In this document: one piece after another, positions 33,562 through 41,294 of the stretch | Layout: every line of letters begins with the position of its first letter | Position numbering within the stretch: position 1 is the first letter of the stretch | NCBI RefSeq assembly: GCF_014650575.1 | Contig: NZ_BMVF01000023.1 | Location: 1 to 64,000, forward strand | Source of the DNA: Streptomyces naganishii JCM 4654 | GTDB lineage: Bacteria > Actinomycetota > Actinomycetes > Streptomycetales > Streptomycetaceae | Length of the DNA: 64,000 bases | Direction: 5' to 3' | Position numbers and translations under genes: made by a program | The notes under the pieces: model-generated | Told to the model about the DNA's origin: nothing | The model's input: the letters and a program-made list of their open reading frames with translations, nothing else | Database searches by the model: none

Positions 33562-33661
33562 TGGCAAGCAACCGCCAAATCGCCTCCAACACTCGGCAGG
33601 CCTGGTGCGTTCGGCCAGGTGAAGTCGTCCACTGGGGGAAAGGGACGCATACCCGTCCCTT
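33562..33661 (+). promoter_or_regulatory. Leader palindromes before the His-rich zinc-ribbon gene
   Basis: In the 373-bp gap 33314-33686, after the tandem repeats, are TTTGGC-N8-GCCAAA (33562-33581) and AAGGGACG-N6-CGTCCCTT (33640-33661). The second lies just before the GAGGA ribosome site. The first looks like an operator, the second like a leader hairpin or operator. No reading frame with good codon bias is seen in the gap. Confidence 0.45.
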
Positions 33662-33686
33662 CGTCCAGCGGACACGAGGAGCTGGC

Positions 33687-34118
33687 ATGAGCGAGAGCGC
33701 AGGGCAGACCGGCCACCGCGGCACGGCCACCGCCGTCGTCAACGAGTCCTACTCCTTCGCCTGCATGCGATGCGGGCACGGGTGGGAGCAGGCGTACGAG
33801 ATAGAGCACCACACCGACGCCGACGGCAACGAGTTCGTGCTGTACGTCGTGGAGGGCAGGGTCGTCCCGTCCCCGCTGACCAGGCCGAGCTGCCAGAACT
33901 GCGACGGGCAGGTCGTGCGGATCATGCGGGCGGGCCAGGTGTCCTCCGTGCAGCACCACCTGCACGAGCACGAGCGCCGGCACCAGCCCCAGGCCGGACC
34001 CGTGGTGTCCCCGGCGTCCGAGTCCCCGTCCGGGGAGGAGGCGGCGGACCGGAAGCAGGGCGACCACCACTGGCACCTGTCCGACCTCCTGCACCCCTTC
34101 CACCACAAGGCGGGCTGA
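33687..34118 (+). CDS. His-rich zinc-ribbon protein of unknown function
   Basis: 143 aa, ATG at 33687 with GAGGA six bases upstream. The N-terminal half has a zinc ribbon (FACMRCGHGWEQ then SCQNCDGQVV, two CxxC knuckles). The C-terminal half is Pro/Ser/Glu-rich and disordered but ends in two His clusters, QHHLHEHERRH and DHHWHLSDLLHPFHHKAG, 11 His in about 58 residues. This suggests metal binding. I do not recognise a named family. It stands alone between rsmI and tatD with its own long leader and a GC-rich hairpin downstream (near 34142-34164). Confidence 0.8.
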   Translation: MSESAGQTGHRGTATAVVNESYSFACMRCGHGWEQAYEIEHHTDADGNEFVLYVVEGRVVPSPLTRPSCQNCDGQVVRIMRAGQVSSVQHHLHEHERRHQPQAGPVVSPASESPSGEEAADRKQGDHHWHLSDLLHPFHHKAG

Positions 34119-34221
34119 GCCGCCCCCGGTCTCCGGCGCGAGGCGGGCCGGTCCGGCCCCCGCCTCCTGCGTGAGGCGGGCTGGTCCGGCCCCGGGTGTG
34201 CCCCTTTCGTACGATCGGGGC

Positions 34222-35094
34222 ATGCCCTCCGACAAGAACGCGGCGCCCCCCTCGCCCGAGCCCCTGCGCACCCCGGTCGCCGACTCCCACACCCACCTGG
34301 ACATGCAGTCCGGCACCGTGGAGGAGGCCCTGGCCAGGGCCGCGTCCGTGGGCGTGACGACGGTCGTCCAGGTCGGCTGCGACGTCAAGGGTTCGCACTG
34401 GGCCGCCGAGACGGCCGCCGCGTACGACAACGTCCACGCGGCGGTCGCCCTGCACCCCAACGAGGCCCCGCGCATCGTCCACGGGGACCCCGACGGCTGG
34501 TCGCGGCAGGGCGCTCGCGAGCCGGGCGGCGACGCCGGGCTCGACGAGGCCCTCGCCGAGATCGACCGGCTGGCCGCGCTGCCCCACGTCAAGGGCGTCG
34601 GCGAGACGGGACTGGACTACTTCCGCACCGGCCCCGAGGGCAAGGCAGCCCAGGAGCGCTCCTTCCGCGCCCACATCGAGATCGCCAAGCGGCACGGCAA
34701 GGCCCTGGTCATCCACGACCGCGAGGCCCACGCCGACGTCCTGCGCGTCCTGCGGGAGGAGGGCGCCCCCGAGCGGACGGTGTTCCACTGCTACTCGGGC
34801 GACGCCGACATGGCGCGCGTCTGCGCCCGCGCCGGCTACTACATGTCCTTCGCCGGCAACGTCACCTTCAAGAACGCCCAGAACCTGCGGGACGCCCTCG
34901 CCGTCGCCCCGCTGGAGCTGGTGCTGGTCGAGACCGACGCGCCCTTCCTGACGCCGATGCCCCACCGCGGCCGGCCCAACGCGCCCTACCTGATCCCGCT
35001 CACCGTGCGCGCCATGGCCGCCGTACGCGGGGTCGACGAGGACACGCTGGCGGCGGCCCTCGCCGCGAACACCGCACGCGCCTTCGGGTACTGA
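34222..35094 (+). CDS. TatD family metal-dependent DNase
   Basis: 290 aa TIM-barrel amidohydrolase-like protein: VADSHTHLDM (HxH metal site), GVGETGLDYF (Glu), VIHDREAHADVL (His), TVFHCYSGD (His) and LVETDAPFLTP (Asp). TatD proteins are Mg-dependent 3'-5' exonucleases acting in DNA repair and degradation. A TACGAT element (34210-34215) seven bases before the ATG implies a leaderless transcript. It stands upstream of rpfB-rsmA-ispE, an arrangement widely conserved in actinobacteria (tatD-rpfB-ksgA-ispE). Confidence 0.92.
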   Translation: MPSDKNAAPPSPEPLRTPVADSHTHLDMQSGTVEEALARAASVGVTTVVQVGCDVKGSHWAAETAAAYDNVHAAVALHPNEAPRIVHGDPDGWSRQGAREPGGDAGLDEALAEIDRLAALPHVKGVGETGLDYFRTGPEGKAAQERSFRAHIEIAKRHGKALVIHDREAHADVLRVLREEGAPERTVFHCYSGDADMARVCARAGYYMSFAGNVTFKNAQNLRDALAVAPLELVLVETDAPFLTPMPHRGRPNAPYLIPLTVRAMAAVRGVDEDTLAAALAANTARAFGY

Positions 35095-35212
35095 CTCCAT
35101 CGGGCCACCACTGTGTGTGGTCGCGCCGTTTTGGAGAGTGACGGGCGCTCCGCTAGGTTCTGGGGGCCCGATCCGGACTCCCGGACTCCTCGGACCCCTG
35201 GAGTGTGCCTGC

Positions 35213-36616
35213 GTGAGCAGATCGCCGTACGAGACGACGTACGACACGGCGTACGGGACGGCGTACGGGACGGCGTACGAGCCGACGCAGCAGGTGACCT
35301 ACGAGCCGTACGAGCCGCCCCATGAGTCCCGCGAGCTCTACGAGCCGCACGAGGCCTACGGCTCCTACGAGGCGTACCACGCCGCCGACACGCTGCCCTA
35401 TGGCGACACCTACCGCCCCGCTCACGAACGCCGCACCGAGCCGGACCCGGTGCTGCCCCGGCAGGCGGGCGGCGGCGGGCGGCGGGGCGCGCGGCGGCGC
35501 CGGGCCCGCTGCGCCGAGCGCCCGGAGGCCGGCGTGCGCAGGCTGCTGCCGCAGGCGCTGGTCGTCGCGTTCCTGGCCGGCGGCACCACCGCGTTCGTCG
35601 CCAAGGACAAGGCGGTCGAGCTCGACGTCGAGGGCCGCTCCCGCACCCTGCACACCTTCGCCGACGACGTCTCCGAGCTGCTGGCCGAGCAGGGCGTGCC
35701 GGTCGGCCCGCACGACGAGGTGGTGCCCGGCCCCGGCACGGCGCTGGCCGGCGGCGACGAGATCGAGGTCCGCTACGGGCGCCCGGTCCGGCTCACCCTC
35801 GACGGGCAGCGGCACGAGGTGTGGACGACCGCGCGCACCGTCGAGGGAGCGCTCAGGCAGCTGGGGGTGCGCGCGGAGGGCGCGTACCTCTCGGTCGCGC
35901 GCTCCCGGCCCATCGGCCTTGCCGGGCTCGCGCTCGACGTGCGCACCGAACGCTCGGTCACGATCATGGCGGACGGCCGGGCGCGCACGATCCGCACCAA
36001 CGCGGCTACCGTGCGCGAGGCGGTCGAGGAGGCCGGGATCACCCTGCGCGGACAGGACGCCACCTCCGTGCCGCCCGGCAGCTTCCCGCGCGACGGGCAG
36101 ACGGTGACCGTGCTGAGGATCACCGGCACCCGGGAGGTGCGCGAGGAGCCGATCCCGTTCGTGGTGCGGCGCACCGCCGACCCCACCCTGTTCAAGGACA
36201 CCGAGGTCGTCGACCGGGCCGGGCAGCCGGGCGTGCGCCGGGTCACCTACTCCCTGCGCACCGTCAACGGCGTCCGGCAGCGGCCGCGGCGGCTGGGCTC
36301 GGAGGTGGTGCGCGAGCCGCGCGCCCAGCTCGTCCGGTACGGCACCAGGCCCCGGCTGCCGTCGGTGCGGGGCGCCGAGCACCTCGACTGGCAGGGGCTC
36401 GCCCGGTGCGAGTCGGGCGGCCGGCCGGACGCGGTGGACTCCTCCGGCACGTACGGCGGGCTGTACCAGTTCGACACCGGAACCTGGCAGAGCCTCGGCG
36501 GGTCCGGCCGTCCGCAGGACGCCTCGCCGGAGGAGCAGACGTACCGGGCGAAGAAGCTGTACGTGCGCCGCGGCGCGAGCCCCTGGCCGCACTGCGGGGA
36601 CCGCCTGCGCTCCTGA
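35213..36616 (+). CDS. rpfB: Resuscitation-promoting factor RpfB
   Basis: 467 aa from the GTG at 35213. A long cytoplasmic N terminus with 13 Tyr in its first 67 residues (YETTYDTAYGTAYGTAYEP and on) leads to an Arg-rich patch and a TM/signal anchor (about 114-130). Outside are three DUF348 modules (about 135-187, 188-245, 245-303), a G5 domain (about 305-380) and the Rpf lysozyme-like domain (about 390-467) with the catalytic Glu in GLARCESGGRPDA. It cleaves peptidoglycan glycans and aids spore germination. The Tyr-rich extension is unusual. The order tatD-rpfB-rsmA-ispE supports the call. Confidence 0.93.
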   Translation: MSRSPYETTYDTAYGTAYGTAYEPTQQVTYEPYEPPHESRELYEPHEAYGSYEAYHAADTLPYGDTYRPAHERRTEPDPVLPRQAGGGGRRGARRRRARCAERPEAGVRRLLPQALVVAFLAGGTTAFVAKDKAVELDVEGRSRTLHTFADDVSELLAEQGVPVGPHDEVVPGPGTALAGGDEIEVRYGRPVRLTLDGQRHEVWTTARTVEGALRQLGVRAEGAYLSVARSRPIGLAGLALDVRTERSVTIMADGRARTIRTNAATVREAVEEAGITLRGQDATSVPPGSFPRDGQTVTVLRITGTREVREEPIPFVVRRTADPTLFKDTEVVDRAGQPGVRRVTYSLRTVNGVRQRPRRLGSEVVREPRAQLVRYGTRPRLPSVRGAEHLDWQGLARCESGGRPDAVDSSGTYGGLYQFDTGTWQSLGGSGRPQDASPEEQTYRAKKLYVRRGASPWPHCGDRLRS

Positions 36617-36646
36617 GCCCGTCCCCGGCCCCCGTACCCTGGTGCG

Positions 36647-37537
36647 GTGAGCAGCCCCACCCCCGACGCCCTCCTGGGCCCCGCCGACGTCCGCGAACTC
36701 GCCGCGGCCCTCGGCGTGCGGCCCACCAAGCAGCGCGGCCAGAACTTCGTGATCGACGCCAACACCGTCCGCCGCATCGTCCGCACCGCGGGCGTACGCC
36801 CCGAGGACGTGGTCGTCGAGGTCGGCCCGGGGCTCGGCTCCCTCACGCTGGCCCTGCTGGAGGCGGCCGACCGGGTCACCGCCGTCGAGATCGACGACGT
36901 GCTGGCCGCCGCGCTGCCCGCCACGATCGCCGCCCGCATGCCCGGCCGCGCGGACCGCTTCGCCCTGGTCCACTCCGACGCCCTGCACGTCACCGAGCTA
37001 CCGGGCCCCGCCCCGACCGCGCTGGTGGCCAACCTGCCCTACAACGTGGCCGTCCCGGTGCTGCTGCACATGCTCGACACCTTCCCCGGCATCGAGCGCA
37101 CCCTCGTGATGGTGCAGTCGGAGGTCGCCGACCGCCTCGCCGCCGCGCCCGGCTCGAAGGTGTACGGCGTTCCGTCCGTCAAGGCGAACTGGTACGCCGA
37201 GGTCAAGCGGGCCGGGGCCATCGGCCGCAACGTCTTCTGGCCCGCGCCGAACGTCGACAGCGGGCTGGTGTCCCTGGTCCGGCGGGCGGAGCCGGTCAAG
37301 ACCACCGCCACCAGGCGCGAGGTCTTCGCCGTCGTCGACGCGGCCTTCGCGCAGCGCCGCAAGACCCTGCGCGCCGCGCTCGCCGGCTGGGCCGGTTCGG
37401 CCGCGGCCGCGGAGGCGGCCCTGGTCGCCGCCGGGGTGTCGCCGCAGGCGCGCGGGGAGTCGCTGACCGTCGAGGAGTTCGCGCGCATCGCGGAGCACAG
37501 GCAGCCCGTGGAGAACAAGGAGTCCGGCAACCAGTGA
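36647..37537 (+). CDS. rsmA: 16S rRNA (adenine1518-N6/adenine1519-N6)-dimethyltransferase
   Basis: 296 aa, GTG start. The KsgA signatures are KQRGQNFVIDANTVRRIV, SAM motif VVEVGPGLGSLTLALLE and catalytic NLPYNVAVPVLL. It dimethylates two adenines near the 3' end of 16S rRNA; loss gives kasugamycin resistance. It starts 30 bases after rpfB and overlaps ispE by GTGA, so it lies in the conserved rpfB-rsmA-ispE run. Confidence 0.95.
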   Translation: MSSPTPDALLGPADVRELAAALGVRPTKQRGQNFVIDANTVRRIVRTAGVRPEDVVVEVGPGLGSLTLALLEAADRVTAVEIDDVLAAALPATIAARMPGRADRFALVHSDALHVTELPGPAPTALVANLPYNVAVPVLLHMLDTFPGIERTLVMVQSEVADRLAAAPGSKVYGVPSVKANWYAEVKRAGAIGRNVFWPAPNVDSGLVSLVRRAEPVKTTATRREVFAVVDAAFAQRRKTLRAALAGWAGSAAAAEAALVAAGVSPQARGESLTVEEFARIAEHRQPVENKESGNQ

Positions 37538-38463
37538 GCGTCCCCGCCCCCGTCCCCGCCGCAACGCCCGCCGCGGTCACCGTCCGCGTCCCGGCCAAGG
37601 TCAACGTCCAGCTCGCGGTCGGCGCGGCCCGCCCCGACGGCTTCCACGACCTGGCGAACGTCTTCCTCGCCGTCGGCCTGTACGACGAGGTCACCGTCAC
37701 CGAGTCCGACGAGCTGCGGATCACCTGCTCGGGCCCGGACGCCGGCCAGGTCCCCCTGGACCGCACCAACCTCGCCGCCCGCGCGGCCCTCGCGCTCGCC
37801 GGGCGCCGGGGCATCGACCCGGCGGTGCACATCCACATCGCCAAGGACATCCCGGTGGCCGGGGGCATGGCGGGCGGCAGCGCGGACGGGGCGGGCGCGC
37901 TGCTCGCCTGCGACAGGCTGTGGCAGGCGGGCGCCTCCCGCGCCGAACTCCTGTCCATCTGCGCCGAGTTGGGCAGTGACGTGCCCTTCAGCCTGGTCGG
38001 CGGGGCCGCCCTCGGCACCGGGCGCGGCGAGCAGTTGCGGACGCTGGAGGCCGGCGGGACCTTCCACTGGGTGTTCGCGGTCGCCGACGGCGGGCTGTCG
38101 ACCCCGGCGGTCTACGGCGAGTTCGACCGGCTGAACGAAGGCGTACGGGTCCCCGAGCCGACGGCGTCCGAGGCCCTGCTCGCCGCGCTGGCCAAGGGCG
38201 ACGCGGAGGCGCTGGCCGCCACGCTCGCCAACGACCTCCAGCCGGCCGCGCTCTCCCTGCGCCCGTCCCTCAGGGACACCCTCGAGGCCGGCCGCGCGGC
38301 CGGCGCCCTGGCGGGCCTGGTGTCGGGCTCGGGCCCGACGACGGCGTTCCTCGTCGGGGACGGCGACACGGCCGAGAAGGTGGCACAGGCCCTGACCGCC
38401 TCGGGCACCTGCCGCACGGCCCGGGCCGCCGTGGCCCCGGCACTTGGGGCCACGGTGGTGTGA
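37534..38463 (+). CDS. ispE: 4-diphosphocytidyl-2-C-methyl-D-erythritol kinase
   Basis: 309 aa GHMP kinase: VRVPAKVNVQLAVGAARPDG at the N terminus, ATP loop PVAGGMAGGSADGAGAL, and LVSGSGPTTAFLV near the C terminus. It phosphorylates CDP-ME in the MEP isoprenoid pathway. The GTG overlaps the rsmA stop. The frame is open far upstream in the rpfB region, but homology and the GTGA overlap set the start. It is followed tail to tail by a Uma2-type gene 16 bases away. Confidence 0.95.
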   Translation: MSVPAPVPAATPAAVTVRVPAKVNVQLAVGAARPDGFHDLANVFLAVGLYDEVTVTESDELRITCSGPDAGQVPLDRTNLAARAALALAGRRGIDPAVHIHIAKDIPVAGGMAGGSADGAGALLACDRLWQAGASRAELLSICAELGSDVPFSLVGGAALGTGRGEQLRTLEAGGTFHWVFAVADGGLSTPAVYGEFDRLNEGVRVPEPTASEALLAALAKGDAEALAATLANDLQPAALSLRPSLRDTLEAGRAAGALAGLVSGSGPTTAFLVGDGDTAEKVAQALTASGTCRTARAAVAPALGATVV

Positions 38464-38479
38464 GGGACGGGCGCGAGCG

Positions 38480-39070
38480 CTAGAGCTCGTCGATTGCAGT
38501 GAGGTCGATGTCGATGGCGTAGGGAACGTCGACCTTGATGCGATCGTGATAAATGCCCGTCAGAGCGTACGTGCCAGTGACGTGCGCCAGTTCGTACACC
38601 TCAATGACCGGGTGGAGATTCGGATTGGCCATGTCGACCAGCCAGAAATGGCGGATACCCGCTGCGGCATATTTGTGCGGCTTGGTGTGACGATCACGGG
38701 ACTCCGACTCCGGAGAAACGACCTCCACGGCCATCACCACGTCCTCGCCCATGAAGCGAGTCTGAAGAGGTCCCTTCTTCGCCTCGGCCCTCACGACGGA
38801 GATGTCCGGCTCAGGGCCATTGCGCCGGTCCAGCACCACGGTCATCTCACGAGCGACTTTGAAATCGGACGGAATGGTCCTTCTCAGGCCGCTCACCAGC
38901 AGATCGATCGCGGTGAAATGGAAATAGCGCTGCGGGCTCACAAGCACCAGACTCCCGTCGATCAGCTCGGTGTGCGGCGGGAGATCAGGCAGTGTGAACA
39001 GATCGTCCACGGTGTAACCGTCCGTCGGCGGCATCGGCCAACGCGACTGCTCGACGGACTCGGCGGTCAT
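38480..39070 (-). CDS. Uma2-family (DUF820) PD-(D/E)XK nuclease-like protein
   Basis: 196 aa from the ATG at 39070 with GGGAGGAA upstream. The DUF820 pattern is present: YTVDDLFTLPDLPPHTELID, then GPEPDISVVRAEAKK and VVMAVEVVSPESESRDR, the last containing the E-x-V-S nuclease core, then YAAAGIRHFWLVD. These are restriction-endonuclease-fold proteins, abundant in streptomycetes and of unproven function. Codon use is less GC-biased than its neighbours in places, hinting at later arrival. It is alone between ispE and an ABC-F gene. Confidence 0.88.
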   Translation of the reverse strand: MTAESVEQSRWPMPPTDGYTVDDLFTLPDLPPHTELIDGSLVLVSPQRYFHFTAIDLLVSGLRRTIPSDFKVAREMTVVLDRRNGPEPDISVVRAEAKKGPLQTRFMGEDVVMAVEVVSPESESRDRHTKPHKYAAAGIRHFWLVDMANPNLHPVIEVYELAHVTGTYALTGIYHDRIKVDVPYAIDIDLTAIDEL

Positions 39071-39227
39071 GGTTCCTCCCATGGACGGGATCCTGTTGCC
39101 TGCTCTCCACGGTAGCGGCCCGTTCGCGATCACGTCATCACAAAGGGTGACGTAGCGCTCGCTCTCCGACCCCACCCCCGGAGGCCCTACGCTTGAAGGC
39201 TGATCGATCCCCCCGGGCAGGAGTGAA

Positions 39228-41051
39228 ATGGCCGTCAACCTGGTCAGTGTCGAGAACGTCAGCAAGGTGTACGGAACCCGTGCCCTGCTCGACGGTGTGT
39301 CGCTCGGCGTGTCCGAAGGGGACCGGATCGGGGTCGTCGGGCGCAACGGCGACGGCAAGACCACCCTGATCCGGATGCTCGCCAAGCTGGAGGAGGCCGA
39401 CACCGGCCGGGTCACGCACTCCGGCGGGCTGCGGCTCGCGGTGCTCACCCAGCACGACTCGCTCGACCCCGCCGCCACCGTGCGGCACGAGGTCATCGGG
39501 GACCTCGCCGACCACGAGTGGGCCGGCAACGCCAAGATCCGCGACGTGCTGACCGGGCTGTTCGGCGGCCTCGACCTGCCCGGCTTCCCCAAGGGCCTCG
39601 ACACCGTCATCGGGCCGCTGTCCGGCGGCGAGCGGCGCCGGATCGCGCTGGCCAAGCTGCTCATCGACGAGCAGGACCTGATCGTCCTGGACGAGCCGAC
39701 CAACCACCTCGACGTCGAGGGCATCTCCTGGCTGGCGCGGCACCTGCGCGAGCGGCGCTCGGCGCTGGTGTGCGTCACCCACGACCGGTGGTTCCTCGAC
39801 CAGGTCTGCACCCGCATGTGGGACGTCCAGCGCGGCGACGTCCACGAGTACGAGGGCGGCTACTCCGACTACGTCTTCGCCCGCGCCGAGCGCGAGCGCA
39901 TCGCCGCCACCGAGGAGGCCAAGCGGCAGAACCTGGTCAGGAAGGAGCTGGCCTGGCTGCGGCGCGGCGCGCCCGCCCGCACCTCCAAGCCGCGCTTCCG
40001 CGTGGAGGCCGCCAACGAGCTGATCAAGGACGTGCCGCCGCCCCGGGACAGCAGCGAGCTGATGAAGTTCGCCTCCTCGCGGCTGGGCAAGACGGTCCTC
40101 GACCTGGAGGACGTGTCCGTACAGGCCGGCCCGAAGGTGCTCCTCAAGCACGTGACCTGGCAGCTCGGTCCGGGCGACCGCGTCGGTCTCGTCGGCGTCA
40201 ACGGCGCCGGCAAGACGTCCCTGCTGCGGGCCATGGCCGACGCCGTCCGCAGCGAGGGCGAGATCCAGCCCGCGGCCGGCCGGGTCGTCGTGGGCCGCAC
40301 GGTCAAGCTGGCGTACCTCTCCCAGGAGGTCGCCGAACTCGACCCCTCCTGGCGGGTCCTGGAGGCCGTGCAGCGGGTGCGCGAGCGCGTCGACCTCGGC
40401 AAGGGCCGGGAGATGACCGCCGGTCAGCTGTGCGAGACCTTCGGTTTCACCAAGGAGAAGCAGTGGACGCCGGTCGGCGACCTGTCCGGCGGCGAGCGGC
40501 GCCGGCTGCAACTCCTGCGCCTGCTCATGGACGAGCCCAACGTCCTCTTCCTCGACGAGCCCACCAACGACCTCGACATCGAGACCCTCACCCAGCTCGA
40601 GGACCTCCTCGACGGCTGGCCCGGCTCGATGATCGTCATCTCCCACGACCGGTTCTTCGTCGAGCGCACCACCGACACGGTGTACGCGCTCCTCGGCGAC
40701 GGCACCCTGCGGATGCTCCCGCGCGGCATCGACGAGTACCTCGAGCGGCGGCAGCGGATGGAACAGCAGGCGGCGGCCGCCGCCTCCGCCCCGGCGCCCG
40801 CGCAGGACAGGGCAGGAGCCGAGAAGAGCGCGGCCGGGCTGCGCGCGGCGAAGAAGGAACTCCAGAAGATCGAGCGGCAGTTGGACCGGATCTCGGAGAA
40901 GGAGTCCGGGCTGCACGCTCGGATCGCCGAGAACGCCACCGACTTCGCGAAGGTCGCCGACCTCGACGCCGAGCTGCGGGACCTGGCGGGCGAGCGCGAG
41001 GAACTGGAGCTGCGCTGGCTCGAACTCGCCGAGGACGCCCAGGGCGCGTGA
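39228..41051 (+). CDS. ABC-F ATPase (Uup/Ettа-like group)
   Basis: 607 aa with two ABC domains and no membrane segments. Domain 1 has VGRNGDGKTTLIRML, LSGGERRRIALAKLL and LIVLDEPTNHLDVEG. Domain 2 has VGVNGAGKTSLLRAM, LSGGERRRLQLLRLL and VLFLDEPTNDLDIET. Between them is the ABC-F linker (about 240-300). The C-terminal 90 residues are charged and predicted coiled coil (AAKKELQKIERQLDRISEKE), as in Uup. Cytoplasmic ribosome-associated role; housekeeping or antibiotic protection cannot be told apart here, though the coiled coil favours the Uup type. Confidence 0.9.
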   Translation: MAVNLVSVENVSKVYGTRALLDGVSLGVSEGDRIGVVGRNGDGKTTLIRMLAKLEEADTGRVTHSGGLRLAVLTQHDSLDPAATVRHEVIGDLADHEWAGNAKIRDVLTGLFGGLDLPGFPKGLDTVIGPLSGGERRRIALAKLLIDEQDLIVLDEPTNHLDVEGISWLARHLRERRSALVCVTHDRWFLDQVCTRMWDVQRGDVHEYEGGYSDYVFARAERERIAATEEAKRQNLVRKELAWLRRGAPARTSKPRFRVEAANELIKDVPPPRDSSELMKFASSRLGKTVLDLEDVSVQAGPKVLLKHVTWQLGPGDRVGLVGVNGAGKTSLLRAMADAVRSEGEIQPAAGRVVVGRTVKLAYLSQEVAELDPSWRVLEAVQRVRERVDLGKGREMTAGQLCETFGFTKEKQWTPVGDLSGGERRRLQLLRLLMDEPNVLFLDEPTNDLDIETLTQLEDLLDGWPGSMIVISHDRFFVERTTDTVYALLGDGTLRMLPRGIDEYLERRQRMEQQAAAAASAPAPAQDRAGAEKSAAGLRAAKKELQKIERQLDRISEKESGLHARIAENATDFAKVADLDAELRDLAGEREELELRWLELAEDAQGA

Positions 41052-41202
41052 GGGCCGGCGCGCGCGCCGTGTGAAGGGCGTGTGAGGGCGCGTAACGGAG
41101 GCATCACAGCCCGGTCCTCCCTTGGGAACAGGGGCGGACGCGGGCCGGTGGGCCGTCGGCGGCGGGTGATAGAAAGGGCCGTCCGAGAACCGTTTGAGAA
41201 CC

Positions 41203-41231
41203 GCCGGGGACCGCTTCCGCACGTCCCCGGC
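41203..41231 (+). terminator. Hairpin between the ABC-F gene and the first propeller gene
   Basis: GCCGGGGAC (41203-41211) pairs with GTCCCCGGC (41223-41231), an 11-base loop. It lies 150 bases after the ABC-F stop and 64 before the next start, so it may end the first transcript or form a leader structure. The remainder of 41052-41294 shows no gene. Confidence 0.45.
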
Positions 41232-41294
41232 TCCGTCACGTTCACGTGCCTCGGGGCGTGGCTCAAAATCAGTGAACTAGGGGGAGAGGCGCTG

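Noticed and set aside
35095..35212. Cyclic di-AMP (ydaO) riboswitch before rpfB.
   Set aside because: The gap is only 118 bases and contains no recognisable motif of that riboswitch; some rpf genes have one but this leader is too short.
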